Assembly: GCA_003343805.1 (NCBI GenBank)
Contig: QAKM01000085.1
Coordinates: 1 to 46,508 of the forward strand
Length of the DNA stretch: 46,508 bases
DNA from: Bacillota bacterium
Lineage (GTDB): Bacteria; Bacillota; Clostridia; Christensenellales; Borkfalkiaceae
Direction: 5' to 3'
Made by a program: the position numbers and the translations under genes. Under the pieces are notes generated by a model, which did not search any database, had not been told where the DNA came from, and saw only the letters and a program-made list of their open reading frames with translations. Of this stretch, positions 1 to 7,941 are shown piece after piece; the first letter of the stretch is position 1; the number at the start of each line of letters is the position of its first letter.

Positions 1-1040
1 GCGCCGATGGCGACGCACTCGTCGGGGTTGATGCCCTTGAAGGGCTCCTTGCCCGAGATCTGCTTGACCTTTTCGACGACGGCGGGCACACGGGTGGAAC
101 CGCCGACCAGGATGACCTTATCAAGATCGTTGTAGGAAAGACCCGCATCCTTCATCGCAAGACGCATGGGTTCTGCGGTCTTGTCAACAAGGTCGGAAAT
201 GAGCGCTTCAAACTTCTGGCGCGTGATGTCCATCTCGAGGTGCGCGGGGCCCGCATCCGTCATGGAGATGAAGGGCAGCGAGACGGAGGTCGAAGTCATG
301 CCGGAAAGCTCGATCTTCGCCTTCTCGGCAGCCTCCTTCAGGCGCTGCATCGCCATCTTGTCCTTGGAAAGATCGACGCCGTGGCTCTTCTTGAACTCGT
401 CGACCATGTAGTCCATCAATCTCTTATCGAAGTCGTCGCCGCCCAGACGGTTGTTGCCGTTGGTCGCCAGCACTTCAAAGACGCCGTCGGAAATTTCGAG
501 GATGGAGACATCGAAGGTACCGCCGCCGAGGTCGTAGATCATGACCTTGCTGTTTTCCTTCTCCTTATCGAGGCCGTAGGCAAGCGCTGCCGCCGTGGGC
601 TCGTTGATGATACGAAGCACATTGAGGCCCGCGATCTTGCCCGCGTCCTTGGTCGCCTGACGCTGGGAGTCGGTGAAGTATGCGGGGCAGGTGATGACGG
701 CGTCCGTCACTTTGGTGCCGAGATATGCCTCCGCATCCGCCTTGAGCTTGCTCAGGATCATCGCGGAAATTTCCTGCGGGGAATATGCCTTGTCGTCGAT
801 CTTCACCTTGTAGTCGGAACCCATCTCACGCTTGATGGAGATGACCGTCCGGTCGGGGTTGGCGACTGCCTGACGCTTTGCCACCTGCCCGACGATACGG
901 GTGCCGTCCTTCTGGAAGGCGACGACGGAGGGCGTCGTGCGGGAGCCCTCTGCATTGGCGATCACGACAGGCTCACCACCCTCCATGACCGCGACACACG
1001 AATTGGTCGTACCAAGATCGATACCGATAACTTTCGACAT
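1..1040 (-). CDS. dnaK: DnaK (Hsp70) chaperone, N-terminal part, runs off window edge
   Basis: ATP-dependent Hsp70 chaperone of the cytoplasm, working with DnaJ and GrpE. The visible 346 codons start with [20 protein letters not shown], the phosphate-1 motif of the actin-like ATPase fold, and continue through the phosphate-2 motif ([14 protein letters not shown], about residue 165) and the adenosine motif ([10 protein letters not shown]) near the cut. The remaining nucleotide-binding residues, linker and substrate domain lie outside the window. The segment between KREMGSDYK and YSPQEISA lacks the ~23-residue insertion of Gram-negative DnaK, which supports a monoderm host. It lies 72 bp downstream of grpE on the same strand. 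hrcA is not in front of the pair and I see no CIRCE inverted repeat. The start is ATG with a GGAGAAA-type ribosome site. Confidence 0.98.
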   Translation of the reverse strand, partial: MSKVIGIDLGTTNSCVAVMEGGEPVVIANAEGSRTTPSVVAFQKDGTRIVGQVAKRQAVANPDRTVISIKREMGSDYKVKIDDKAYSPQEISAMILSKLKADAEAYLGTKVTDAVITCPAYFTDSQRQATKDAGKIAGLNVLRIINEPTAAALAYGLDKEKENSKVMIYDLGGGTFDVSILEISDGVFEVLATNGNNRLGGDDFDKRLMDYMVDEFKKSHGVDLSKDKMAMQRLKEAAEKAKIELSGMTSTSVSLPFISMTDAGPAHLEMDITRQKFEALISDLVDKTAEPMRLAMKDAGLSYNDLDKVILVGGSTRVPAVVEKVKQISGKEPFKGINPDECVAIG

Positions 1041-1112
1041 AACTGTTTTCTCCTTTCTCTCTCTGATTTTTAGGGATCGCCCGCTTTGACTTAAAGCCGC
1101 GCGCGGCGTTGT

Positions 1113-1703
1113 TTATTTTGTGACGAGCACCTGCGCATAGCGCAGCACTTTTCCGTTCTGTTCGTAACCCTTGACGAACACCTGCTTGACGATGCCGCTC
1201 TCCTCCCCTTCTTCGGGATCGGATGCCATGATCGCCTCGCACTTCTCGGGGTCGAACGCCTGCCCGACGGGATCGATGGGGGTGATCTTCTCCTCCTCCA
1301 GGATCTTCAGGAAGGCCTGCATCACCATCGCGATGCCCTTGTGCGTCTTTTCGTCCTGACAGGACGCAAGTGCGCGCTCGAGGTTGTCCGCCACGGGGAA
1401 GAGCTTCCCCACGACGTCCGCCCTGCCCTCGGCATAAGCCGATGCGCGGGTGGAGGCGGTGCGCTTCCGGTAGTTGTCATATTCGGCCGTCACCGAATAC
1501 CACTTGCGCTTGTATTCTTCGGCGGCCGCCTTTGCTTCCTCCGAGGCCTTGAGCGCGGCAGCAAGCTCCGCGTTTTCGACTTCTTCGACGGCTTCCGCCT
1601 CTTTCATCTCCTCCGCGGCGTCTGCCTGTGCTTCGGAGACGGGGACTTCTTCTTTGATCTCTTCTTTGCTCATACCGCCCTTTGCCTTTTCGATTTCATT
1701 CAC
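1113..1703 (-). CDS. grpE: GrpE nucleotide exchange factor
   Basis: Nucleotide exchange factor that releases ADP from DnaK. The first ~80 residues are very acidic and alanine/glutamate-rich, matching the long coiled coil. YKRKWYSVTAEYDNYRKRT is the classic GrpE core, and FDPEKCEAIM and VKQVFVKGYEQNGKVLRYAQVLV form the beta domain that contacts DnaK. At 196 residues it is normal length. The start is uncertain: Met1 (1703) has a poor ribosome site, and Met11 (1673) sits after AAAGGGCGG and would give a 186-residue protein starting MSKEEIKEE. A TATATT -10-like box (1708-1713) sits so close to Met1 that Met11 is attractive. It leads the grpE-dnaK transcript. Confidence 0.97.
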   Translation of the reverse strand: MNEIEKAKGGMSKEEIKEEVPVSEAQADAAEEMKEAEAVEEVENAELAAALKASEEAKAAAEEYKRKWYSVTAEYDNYRKRTASTRASAYAEGRADVVGKLFPVADNLERALASCQDEKTHKGIAMVMQAFLKILEEEKITPIDPVGQAFDPEKCEAIMASDPEEGEESGIVKQVFVKGYEQNGKVLRYAQVLVTK

Positions 1704-1780
1704 TTCTAATATAAGGTGATTTTCGCCCGCTTAAACGCTTTTTTGCCACTTTTTTCTCGCTTTGCGGGATTTTTTTACAC

Positions 1781-1809
1781 AAAAAAAGGCGGACCGCCGG
1801 GGATCCGCC
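1781..1809 (-). terminator. Rho-independent terminator of the pyr operon
   Basis: On the minus strand a GGCGGA/TCCGCC stem (1788-1793 with 1804-1809) around a 10-nt loop is followed by seven T. It lies about 57 bp past the pyrE stop codon and separates the pyr operon from grpE. Confidence 0.85.
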
Positions 1810-1865
1810 CTGTCCGATGCTCTTCCGCGCCGCCGATGTGCCGCGCGTTCCCGCATCCGCTCTTT

Positions 1866-2519
1866 TTACGCGCCGTATTGGGCACGATATGCCTTCATGG
1901 CGTCGAGATACTCTCTTCCTTCGATGACGCCCTCCTCGATGGCCGCGATGATGTCCTCCATCGTGACGATGGAATACACCCTGATGCCGAACTCGTCAAA
2001 GGCTTCTTCAACGGCAGACTTTTCGCCCGTGCCCTTCTCCTGACGGTCGACGGAGATGATCATCGCCTCGACGTCCACCTTCGCCTCCGCTTCGATCTTG
2101 GGCAGGATCTCGCGGAGCGCCTTGCCCGAGGTCATCACGTCCTCGATGATGCACACCTTGTCGCCGTCTTCGAGCTTCTGGCCGACGAAGAGGCCGCCCT
2201 CGCCGTGGTCCTTGACTTCCTTCCGGTCGAAGCAGAAGCCGACGTCCACGCCGTGATTTTTGGCAAGGGCGATGGCCGTCGCAACGGCGAGCGGGATGCC
2301 CTTGTAGGCGGGGCCGACAAGCGTCTTGACCGAGACGCCGTGCTCCAGGAAGCACTCTGCATAGTACTCGCCGAGCTGGGCGATCTGCGTACCCGTGCGG
2401 TACTTGCCCGCGTTGATGAAGTAGGGCGCCTTCCGGCCGCTCTTTAAGGTGAAGTCGCCAAAGAGCAGCACTTCGTTTTCCACCATGAATTTGATGAACC
2501 GCTGTTTGTAGTTGAGCAT
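1866..2519 (-). CDS. pyrE: Orotate phosphoribosyltransferase
   Basis: Makes orotidine monophosphate from orotate and PRPP, step five of de novo UMP synthesis. The 217 residues include the type I phosphoribosyltransferase PRPP motif IIEDVMTSGKA (about 124-134), the substrate-facing LKSGRKAPYFIN segment near the N-terminus, and the mobile loop RKEVKDHGEGG (100-110) that carries the active-site lysine and histidine. Length and motif order are normal. It is the last gene of the pyr operon, 21 bp after pyrD, with a GGAGAA-type ribosome site, and is followed by a terminator. Confidence 0.97.
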   Translation of the reverse strand: MLNYKQRFIKFMVENEVLLFGDFTLKSGRKAPYFINAGKYRTGTQIAQLGEYYAECFLEHGVSVKTLVGPAYKGIPLAVATAIALAKNHGVDVGFCFDRKEVKDHGEGGLFVGQKLEDGDKVCIIEDVMTSGKALREILPKIEAEAKVDVEAMIISVDRQEKGTGEKSAVEEAFDEFGIRVYSIVTMEDIIAAIEEGVIEGREYLDAMKAYRAQYGA

Positions 2520-2540
2520 ATCGTTTTCTCCTTTTGTTGT

Positions 2541-3443
2541 TTACTGTAATGCGCCGGTGAGCTCGGAAACGTGCGAAACGCCGTGGCGGTCGCACCAGTC
2601 GTTGAGCCCCGTGATGATCTTGGGGCAGGCGAAGGTATCGGTGAAGTTGTGCGTGCCCACCTGCACGGCGGAAGCCCCCGCCATGAGGAACTCCACCGCG
2701 TCCTCGGCGGTGCAGATGCCGCCCATGCCGATGACGGGGATGTGCACGGCATGGCTCGCCTCGTACACCATGCGCACGGCGATGGGCTTGATGCCCGCGC
2801 CCGAGACGCCGCCCGTCGTGTTGGCAAGCAGCGGCTTTCTTTTTTCGATGTCGATGACCATGCCCGTGAAGGTATTGACGAGGGAGATGCAGTCCGCCCC
2901 GCCCTTTTCCGCCGCCTTCGCATTGACGGCAATGCTCTCCACATTGGGCGAGAGCTTGACGATGAGAGGGGTATTGGGAAGGCTCTTTTTGGCGGCGCGC
3001 GTCACTTCCCCGATGGTCTCAGGGCGGATGCCGAACGCCATGCCCCCGCACTTTACATTGGGGCAGGAGATGTTGAGCTCGACGAAATCGACGAGCCCGT
3101 CAAGGCGCGCACAGATCTGAGCATAGTCCTCGATGGTGCTGCCCGCGACGTTCGCAAGAACGCGCGTTTTGCTCTTCAGCCACGCGAGATCGTGCTCGAG
3201 AAAGGCGTCGATGCCCGGATTCTGCAATCCCACGGCGTTGAGGATGACGCTGCGCCCCTCCGCGATGCGCGGCACGGGGTTGCCGAGGCGGGGCTTTAAG
3301 GTGAGGCCCTTGGTCGCCACGCCGCCCAGGCAGGAAATATCGTAGAGTTCATTGAACTCCCGCCCGAACCCGAAGGTCCCGGAAGCGGGGATGACGGGGT
3401 TTTTGAGCGTGACCCCGCACACATTTACCGAAAGATCAGCCAT
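2541..3443 (-). CDS. pyrD: Dihydroorotate dehydrogenase, class 1B catalytic subunit
   Basis: FMN-containing subunit that oxidises dihydroorotate to orotate and passes electrons to PyrK and NAD+. This 300-residue TIM barrel has NPVIPASGTFGFG near the N-terminus, the catalytic-cysteine segment NISCPNVKCGG (124-134), and the FMN phosphate-binding IGMGGICTAEDA and AGASAVQVGT near the C-terminus. A cysteine base rather than serine marks the soluble class 1 enzymes, and a pyrK gene in the operon fixes it as 1B. A 158-bp gap with a stable hairpin lies just upstream, unusual in an operon where most other junctions overlap. The ribosome site is AAGGA, 8 nt before ATG. Confidence 0.97.
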   Translation of the reverse strand: MADLSVNVCGVTLKNPVIPASGTFGFGREFNELYDISCLGGVATKGLTLKPRLGNPVPRIAEGRSVILNAVGLQNPGIDAFLEHDLAWLKSKTRVLANVAGSTIEDYAQICARLDGLVDFVELNISCPNVKCGGMAFGIRPETIGEVTRAAKKSLPNTPLIVKLSPNVESIAVNAKAAEKGGADCISLVNTFTGMVIDIEKRKPLLANTTGGVSGAGIKPIAVRMVYEASHAVHIPVIGMGGICTAEDAVEFLMAGASAVQVGTHNFTDTFACPKIITGLNDWCDRHGVSHVSELTGALQ

Positions 3444-3601
3444 TGTTGATTCCTTATTTCAAAGCCTTTCCGGCTCCTTTGACGTTGAAAGCTGCGTTTA
3501 CAGCTTGCATAAATTGCTTTTGCCGAGCCGCCGGAAAACCGGCGGAAGACCGGGCCGCACCGCTTGGGCGTTTTGGCGCAGGACGGGTGCGTTCCCGCGC
3601 T
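3444..3601 (-). other. Gap inside the pyr operon with a hairpin and possible short reading frames
   Basis: This 158-bp stretch is the longest spacer in the operon. On the minus strand it contains a perfect 7-bp hairpin with a 4-nt loop (CCGCCGG/CCGGCGG, 3528-3545) and no following T run, so it is not a normal terminator. A 35-codon frame starts with an ATGA overlap on the stop of the upstream gene (ATG at 3605), and another frame runs from 3615 to 3454 (53 codons). Neither resembles a protein I know. It may be an mRNA processing or stability element, or the remains of a further gene copy. Confidence 0.4.
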
Positions 3602-4075
3602 TCATCGGACGGCATCCTCTTTAGAAAACTTCTGAATGACGCCGATAAAGTAGGCATAGACCCCATCCACATCGGCAACGCAGTGAGCCGTCAGACGGCG
3701 TCCGTCCTTGAGTTCCACGACGATCTTCCCCCAGGTGGGAGCATAGATGCTGCGATGAGGCGGACGGTACCGCCGCACGCGCCAAAGCTCTTCGGCCGCG
3801 AACTCCCCCTTGGGGAAGAAGAAGGTATCTCCCTCCCGCAGGATGACATCCTCGGGCGTTCCTGCCCGCCGCACGAGATAATAAACGGCCACCCCTGCCG
3901 TGACCAGAACGGCGACGGCGAGGAGGACGACGCCTGCGATCCTGCCCGCAGAGGGCGGAAGCCCGAGCCATACCGCCACCGCCGCGGCGGCGAGGACCGC
4001 TGCAACGATAAACCACGGGATGCTGAACGGGATGGGCCCGTCCGAACGTTCGGCAACAACTTCTCTTGTGATCAT
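3602..4075 (-). CDS. Small two-helix membrane protein, copy C of a tandem family
   Basis: I do not recognise this family. The 157-residue protein has a short charged N-terminus (MITREVVAER), two hydrophobic helices (about 18-42 and 46-68) and a soluble, probably cytoplasmic C-terminal domain of ~85 residues. That domain shares a pattern with the two genes upstream: P-x-x-V/I-x-x-R-E, a glycine/phenylalanine strand, EEL-x-x-VR, then a DGR turn and VADV. The layout (two helices, then a compact beta-type domain) resembles small bacterial PH-like membrane proteins, but that is only a guess from architecture. It is the most diverged copy: its last ~20 residues lack the RLIALM motif of the other two. 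It lies 18 bp after copy B and before pyrD. Confidence 0.85.
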   Translation of the reverse strand: MITREVVAERSDGPIPFSIPWFIVAAVLAAAAVAVWLGLPPSAGRIAGVVLLAVAVLVTAGVAVYYLVRRAGTPEDVILREGDTFFFPKGEFAAEELWRVRRYRPPHRSIYAPTWGKIVVELKDGRRLTAHCVADVDGVYAYFIGVIQKFSKEDAVR

Positions 4076-4093
4076 AATTTTCCTCCGAATATG

Positions 4094-4555
4094 TTACGGT
4101 TCCTCCTCCGTCGCGCCCTCTTCCATGAGGGCGATGAGGCGACCGCGTACCTCCTTCACGTCGGCGACGCAGCGGCAGCGCACCTTCCTCCCGTCCGAAA
4201 AGACGAGCCTGAGCGTGCCGTAGGGATCCGCAAGGAAGGGATAGGAGATGTGGCAGCGCACTTTCTTCAGCTCCCGCAGGGGATAACTCTCCCCCAGCAC
4301 GTCGAGCTGCTCCTCCCGCCGCACGATGATGACGGAAGGCGTCCTGCGCGCCAGGGCATAGGCGACCGCTCCCCAGAGGATGAACGCGCTCCCGAGCGCG
4401 AACAGCAGATACTCTGCACCCCCGCGGAGGAGCGACGAGGAGAGCACGCCCGAGGCAGCAAGGAACACCCCCGCCGCAAACAGGACGCCCCCGAAGAGGA
4501 GCTTGCCTGCGGCCAGCCATACGGCGCTCCGCTCCCGCTCGGCGATGACCTCCAT
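4094..4555 (-). CDS. Small two-helix membrane protein, copy B of a tandem family
   Basis: Unknown function. The start codon overlaps the stop of copy A by one base (TGATG), implying translational coupling; a longer upstream frame exists but would run through copy A, so I chose this ATG (MEVIAERE). The 153-residue product has two hydrophobic helices (about 16-37 and 46-68), then a soluble domain with REEQLDVLGESYPLRELKKV, an SDGRKV turn and CVADVKEVRGRLIALM. Most of these positions match copy A, so the two arose by duplication. The position inside the pyr operon predicts co-expression with UMP synthesis, but no motif ties it chemically to pyrimidines. Confidence 0.85.
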   Translation of the reverse strand: MEVIAERERSAVWLAAGKLLFGGVLFAAGVFLAASGVLSSSLLRGGAEYLLFALGSAFILWGAVAYALARRTPSVIIVRREEQLDVLGESYPLRELKKVRCHISYPFLADPYGTLRLVFSDGRKVRCRCVADVKEVRGRLIALMEEGATEEEP

Positions 4556-5034
4556 CACGCGCTCTCCTTTGCGGCATATTCGCGCATGAGCGCGATGAGG
4601 CGGTCGTGCGCTTCCTCGACGTCGGCGACGAAGTAAGCGACACAGCTCCTGCCGTCCTTCCGGACGACGGTGAGCCTGCCCCAGCCGAGGAACCAGCCCA
4701 TGCCGCCCCAGCCGTGATGATAATGGGCAAGGCGGTAGCGCACGTTCGCGAGCTCTTTTAAGGGGAAGGTCTGCCCCAGAAAGGTGAGCATATCCCCCTC
4801 GCGCACGGCGATCTCCTGCGGCATCCTCATCCCCTTGATGAAGTAGAAGAGGGAAATGCCCGTAAAGAAGAACCCCGCGAGCACGAACACGATGAGAAGA
4901 AAGCCCATGGGCGCGCCCGTCGTGAAGCCCAGCCAGGCAGCCACGCCCGCAAACACGAGCCCGAAGAGGGCGGTAAAGAGATAGATCCAGCGGGGCGCGC
5001 CCGCGCGCCGGGCGATGACTTCGCGCTCCGTCAT
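4555..5034 (-). CDS. Small two-helix membrane protein, copy A of a tandem family
   Basis: First of three consecutive paralogs. Its ATG overlaps the pyrK stop codon by four bases (ATGA), so it is translated as part of the pyr operon. The 159 residues comprise MTEREVIARR, two hydrophobic helices (about 16-38 and 43-67), and a C-terminal domain with REGDMLTFLGQTFPLKELANV, a tryptophan/glycine-rich loop (HHGWGGMGWFLGWG), RKDGR and FVADVEEAHDRLIALM. No signal peptide, cysteines or catalytic signature are visible. A membrane-anchored sensory or scaffold role is possible but unsupported. Confidence 0.87.
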   Translation of the reverse strand: MTEREVIARRAGAPRWIYLFTALFGLVFAGVAAWLGFTTGAPMGFLLIVFVLAGFFFTGISLFYFIKGMRMPQEIAVREGDMLTFLGQTFPLKELANVRYRLAHYHHGWGGMGWFLGWGRLTVVRKDGRSCVAYFVADVEEAHDRLIALMREYAAKESA

Positions 5035-5783
5035 AACGTGACCTCGTTGATATCAAAGACGGGACCGTCCTTGCAGACGCGGGCGTGCGCGCCGTCCGTC
5101 TTTTCGCACACGCACACGAGACAGGCGCCGATGCCGCAGCCCATGCGCTCCTCCAGGGAGACAAAGACGGGGATGTTCCTGTCCGCCGTCGCCTTCTTCA
5201 GCGCGTGCAGCATGGGAACGGGCCCGCAGGAGAGCACGACATCGGGTTTTACATCGTCGATCTCCGCCATGAACGCCTGCACGGAGGTGCCGCGGAAGCC
5301 CATACTGCCGTCGTCCGTCGCGACGACGAGGCGGTCGCTCCGCTGGAGTTCGTAGGGAAGGCAGTACGCCGCGCGGTTTTTAAAGCCCATGTAAGAATAA
5401 ACTTCCTTCCTGCCCGCATAGGCACGGATGGCGGAGATGAGCGGGAAGATGCCCACGCCGCCGCCCACGAGGGCGACGCGCTTTTCCTCGTCCTTCACAT
5501 AAAAGCCGTTGCCCAAGGGAAGGAGGACGGAGAGGGTTTCGCCCTGCTTATAGTTTTCGGCAAGGGTATGCGTCCCCGCACCCTTGACCTGATAGCACAC
5601 GGTGATGCGCTCGCCCTCCGCCTTGCACACGGCAATGGGACGGCGCAGGGGGAAATTCTGCACGCCCACCATGCAGAACTGCCCGGGGCGCACGCTGATC
5701 TCCTCCTCCGTCGCAAACGTCAGAGAAAAGATGTTCTCGGCGATGCGCACGTTCTCTAAAATGGTAGCCGTTACTTCGCGCAT
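5031..5783 (-). CDS. pyrK: Dihydroorotate dehydrogenase electron transfer subunit
   Basis: Iron-sulfur flavoprotein that carries electrons from PyrD to NAD+. The 250 residues contain the FAD-binding RRPIAV (48-53), the NAD-binding GGGVGIFPL (107-115), and a C-terminal [2Fe-2S] cluster with Cys216, Cys221, Cys224 and Cys237 (C-x4-C-x2-C-x12-C). An in-frame start further upstream would add 32 residues lying over pyrF; MREVTATI overlaps pyrF by 13 bp and gives the family's normal length, so it is preferred. The next gene overlaps by ATGA. It pairs with pyrD although three unrelated genes separate them. Confidence 0.96.
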   Translation of the reverse strand: MREVTATILENVRIAENIFSLTFATEEEISVRPGQFCMVGVQNFPLRRPIAVCKAEGERITVCYQVKGAGTHTLAENYKQGETLSVLLPLGNGFYVKDEEKRVALVGGGVGIFPLISAIRAYAGRKEVYSYMGFKNRAAYCLPYELQRSDRLVVATDDGSMGFRGTSVQAFMAEIDDVKPDVVLSCGPVPMLHALKKATADRNIPVFVSLEERMGCGIGACLVCVCEKTDGAHARVCKDGPVFDINEVTL

Positions 5784-6682
5784 ATTGCCCCCAACACGTT
5801 CTGAAGGTCCGCCCGCATCTCGAGGCAGGCAGCGCGCGCCGCTTCGTCGTAAGTACCGCCGCGCTTCTGATAGGCGCACAGCACCCCGCGCGAGTTGTTG
5901 ACGACGCCGCCGAGGCCGTTTGCGTCAAAGCAGTTTTTGAGCATCTCGGCATTCGCGCCCTGCGCGCCGTAGCCGGGCACAAGGAAGAAGGTATGAGGAA
6001 GCCTTGCGCGCAGCACCTTGGCCTCTTCGGGATAAGTCGCGCCCACGACGGCGCCCACGCAGGAGTAGCCGTACTTGCCGACGGTGCCCTCGCCCCAGCG
6101 CTCCACCATGTCGCCCATGCACTCATAGACGGTGCGGCCGTCCTCGAGCTTCAGATTCTGCAATTCACCCGAGGAGGGGTTGCTCGTCTTGACGAGCACG
6201 AAGATGCCCTTATCGTGGTTCTTGCACTGCTCCACGAAGGGCGTGATGCCGTCCGAGCCCAGGTACCCGTTGACGGTCAGGAAATCGGAAGGGAAGGCGG
6301 AGAAGGTGTTCTCCCCCACGTTCGTCTCGCCGAGGAAGGCGGCGGCGTACTGCGAGGCGGTCGCGCCGATGTCGTTGCGCTTGGCGTCCGTGATGACGAC
6401 GAGGCCCTGCTCCTTCGCATAGCGCAGCGTCTCGTAAAAGGCGCGAAGGCCCGCGGTGCCGTACTGCTCGTAATAGGCGATCTGCACCTTGACGGAGGGC
6501 ACGATGTCGGAAACGGCGTCGATGATGCCGCGGTTGAACATGAGGATGGCCTGCGCCGCGTCCTCCAACGAGGTTGCGCCCGCGCGCATCGTTTCGGGCA
6601 GATAAGAGAACGAGGTATCCAGCCCCACGCAGGTGGGATTTTGCTTTTCGATGATTTTTTCAATGAGCGTATCGACGATCAT
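5771..6682 (-). CDS. pyrF: Orotidine 5'-phosphate decarboxylase
   Basis: Decarboxylates OMP to UMP, the last step of the pathway. At 303 residues it belongs to the longer (type 2) bacterial subfamily. The catalytic Asp-Lys-Asp array is in DAKRNDIGATA (99-109), the N-terminal CVGLDTS forms the first strand, and VPGYGAQGAN near the C-terminus is the phosphate-binding loop. The start MIVDTL was chosen because its ATG overlaps the pyrC stop (ATGA); a longer frame would intrude on pyrC. The 3' end overlaps pyrK by 13 bp. Confidence 0.96.
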   Translation of the reverse strand: MIVDTLIEKIIEKQNPTCVGLDTSFSYLPETMRAGATSLEDAAQAILMFNRGIIDAVSDIVPSVKVQIAYYEQYGTAGLRAFYETLRYAKEQGLVVITDAKRNDIGATASQYAAAFLGETNVGENTFSAFPSDFLTVNGYLGSDGITPFVEQCKNHDKGIFVLVKTSNPSSGELQNLKLEDGRTVYECMGDMVERWGEGTVGKYGYSCVGAVVGATYPEEAKVLRARLPHTFFLVPGYGAQGANAEMLKNCFDANGLGGVVNNSRGVLCAYQKRGGTYDEAARAACLEMRADLQNVLGAICAK

Positions 6683-7941
6683 TTGCGTTCCTCCGAATAT
6701 TTGATATTTCCGTCCACAACGGTATATTTCACGCGGCCGTACACTTCCCTGCCCGTGAAGGGGGTGTTCTTGCCCTTGGAGACGAAGTCCTTCGGGTCGA
6801 TGGTCCACTTCTCCTCAAGGTCGACAGCGGTGAAGTCGGCGGGTGCTCCCACTTCCAGCGCGCCGCCCTCCAGGTTCAGGATACGGGCGGGGTTGGAGCT
6901 CATCTTCTTTGCAAGCTCTTCGAGCGAGAGCGCGCCGCCTTTGACGAGCGCGGTATAGGAGAGCGCAAAGCTCGTCTCGAGCCCGCTGATGCCGAACGCC
7001 GCCTGATCGTACTCCACGTTCTTGTCGTCCGCATGATGGGGCGCGTGGTCGGTGACGATGCAGTCGAGCGTGCCGTCTTTGAGGCCCTCGATGACGGCGA
7101 GGCGGTCTTTCTCCTCGCGGATGGGCGGGTTGACCTTGGTGTTCGTATCAAACGAGGCGATGACTTCGTCGGTCAACGTAAAGTAGTGCGGGCAGGTCTC
7201 CGCCGTCACCTTCACGCCGCGCGCCTTGGCCTCGCGGATGAGCTGCACGCCGCTGTAGGTCGAGACGTGGCAGATGTGCACGGGGATATCGAGGCTCTCC
7301 GAAAGGCAGATCTCGCGGGCGATGATGATGTCCTCCGCCGCGCGGATGCTGCCCTTGAGCCCCGTGAGCGTCGAATAGTACCCCTCGTTGACGACGCCGC
7401 CGTCGACGAGCGACTTGTCCTCGCAGTGGCAGAGGCAGATGAGCCCGAAGTCGGAGGCGTACTTCATGGCGTTTGCCATGAGCCCGGTGCTCACGACGGA
7501 CTTGCCGTCCTCGCTGAGCGCCACCGCGCCCGCCGCCTTCATGCCGCCGATCGAGGCGAGTTCTTTGCCCTCCTGCCCTTTGGTAATGGCTCCGATGGGC
7601 CGCACTTTGCATAGGCCGACGTCCTTCGCGCGCGATAAGATATAGGTGACGACCACCTTGCTGTCCGTCACGGGGTTGGTGTTTGGCATACAGCAGATCT
7701 GCGTAAACCCGCCCTTGACGGCGGCTTTGGAACCGCTTTCGATGTCCTCTTTGCGTTCAAAGCCGGGCTCGCGCAGATGGACGTGCATATCGATGAGCCC
7801 CGGGAAGACGGTGAGCCCGCTCCAATCGACACCCTCGCCTTCGAGGTGTTCGGCGATCTCCGTGATGCGCCCTTCTTCGACGCGGATGTCGGCGCGGCGC
7901 ACGCCGTCGGGCAAAATACAAATTGCGTTTCTGAAGATCAT
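6679..7941 (-). CDS. pyrC: Dihydroorotase
   Basis: Zinc amidohydrolase that cyclises carbamoyl-aspartate to dihydroorotate. The 420 residues show the type I dihydroorotase set: HVHLREPG (53-60) with metal-binding His53 and His55, CMPNTNP (84-90), histidines near 172 and 225 (CHCED and HICHVS), and VTDHAPHH (296-303) with catalytic Asp298. Length is normal for the Gram-positive class. The start overlaps the pyrB stop by four bases (ATGA) and the end overlaps pyrF the same way, giving a tightly coupled pyrB-pyrC-pyrF block. Confidence 0.97.
   Translation of the reverse strand: MIFRNAICILPDGVRRADIRVEEGRITEIAEHLEGEGVDWSGLTVFPGLIDMHVHLREPGFERKEDIESGSKAAVKGGFTQICCMPNTNPVTDSKVVVTYILSRAKDVGLCKVRPIGAITKGQEGKELASIGGMKAAGAVALSEDGKSVVSTGLMANAMKYASDFGLICLCHCEDKSLVDGGVVNEGYYSTLTGLKGSIRAAEDIIIAREICLSESLDIPVHICHVSTYSGVQLIREAKARGVKVTAETCPHYFTLTDEVIASFDTNTKVNPPIREEKDRLAVIEGLKDGTLDCIVTDHAPHHADDKNVEYDQAAFGISGLETSFALSYTALVKGGALSLEELAKKMSSNPARILNLEGGALEVGAPADFTAVDLEEKWTIDPKDFVSKGKNTPFTGREVYGRVKYTVVDGNIKYSEERK

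Noticed and set aside
240..1073. A 277-codon plus-strand frame opposite dnaK
   Set aside because: Antisense of a highly conserved chaperone gene.
1704..1780. Possible CIRCE/HrcA operator upstream of grpE
   Set aside because: The TTAGCACTC-N9-GAGTGCTAA palindrome is not present.
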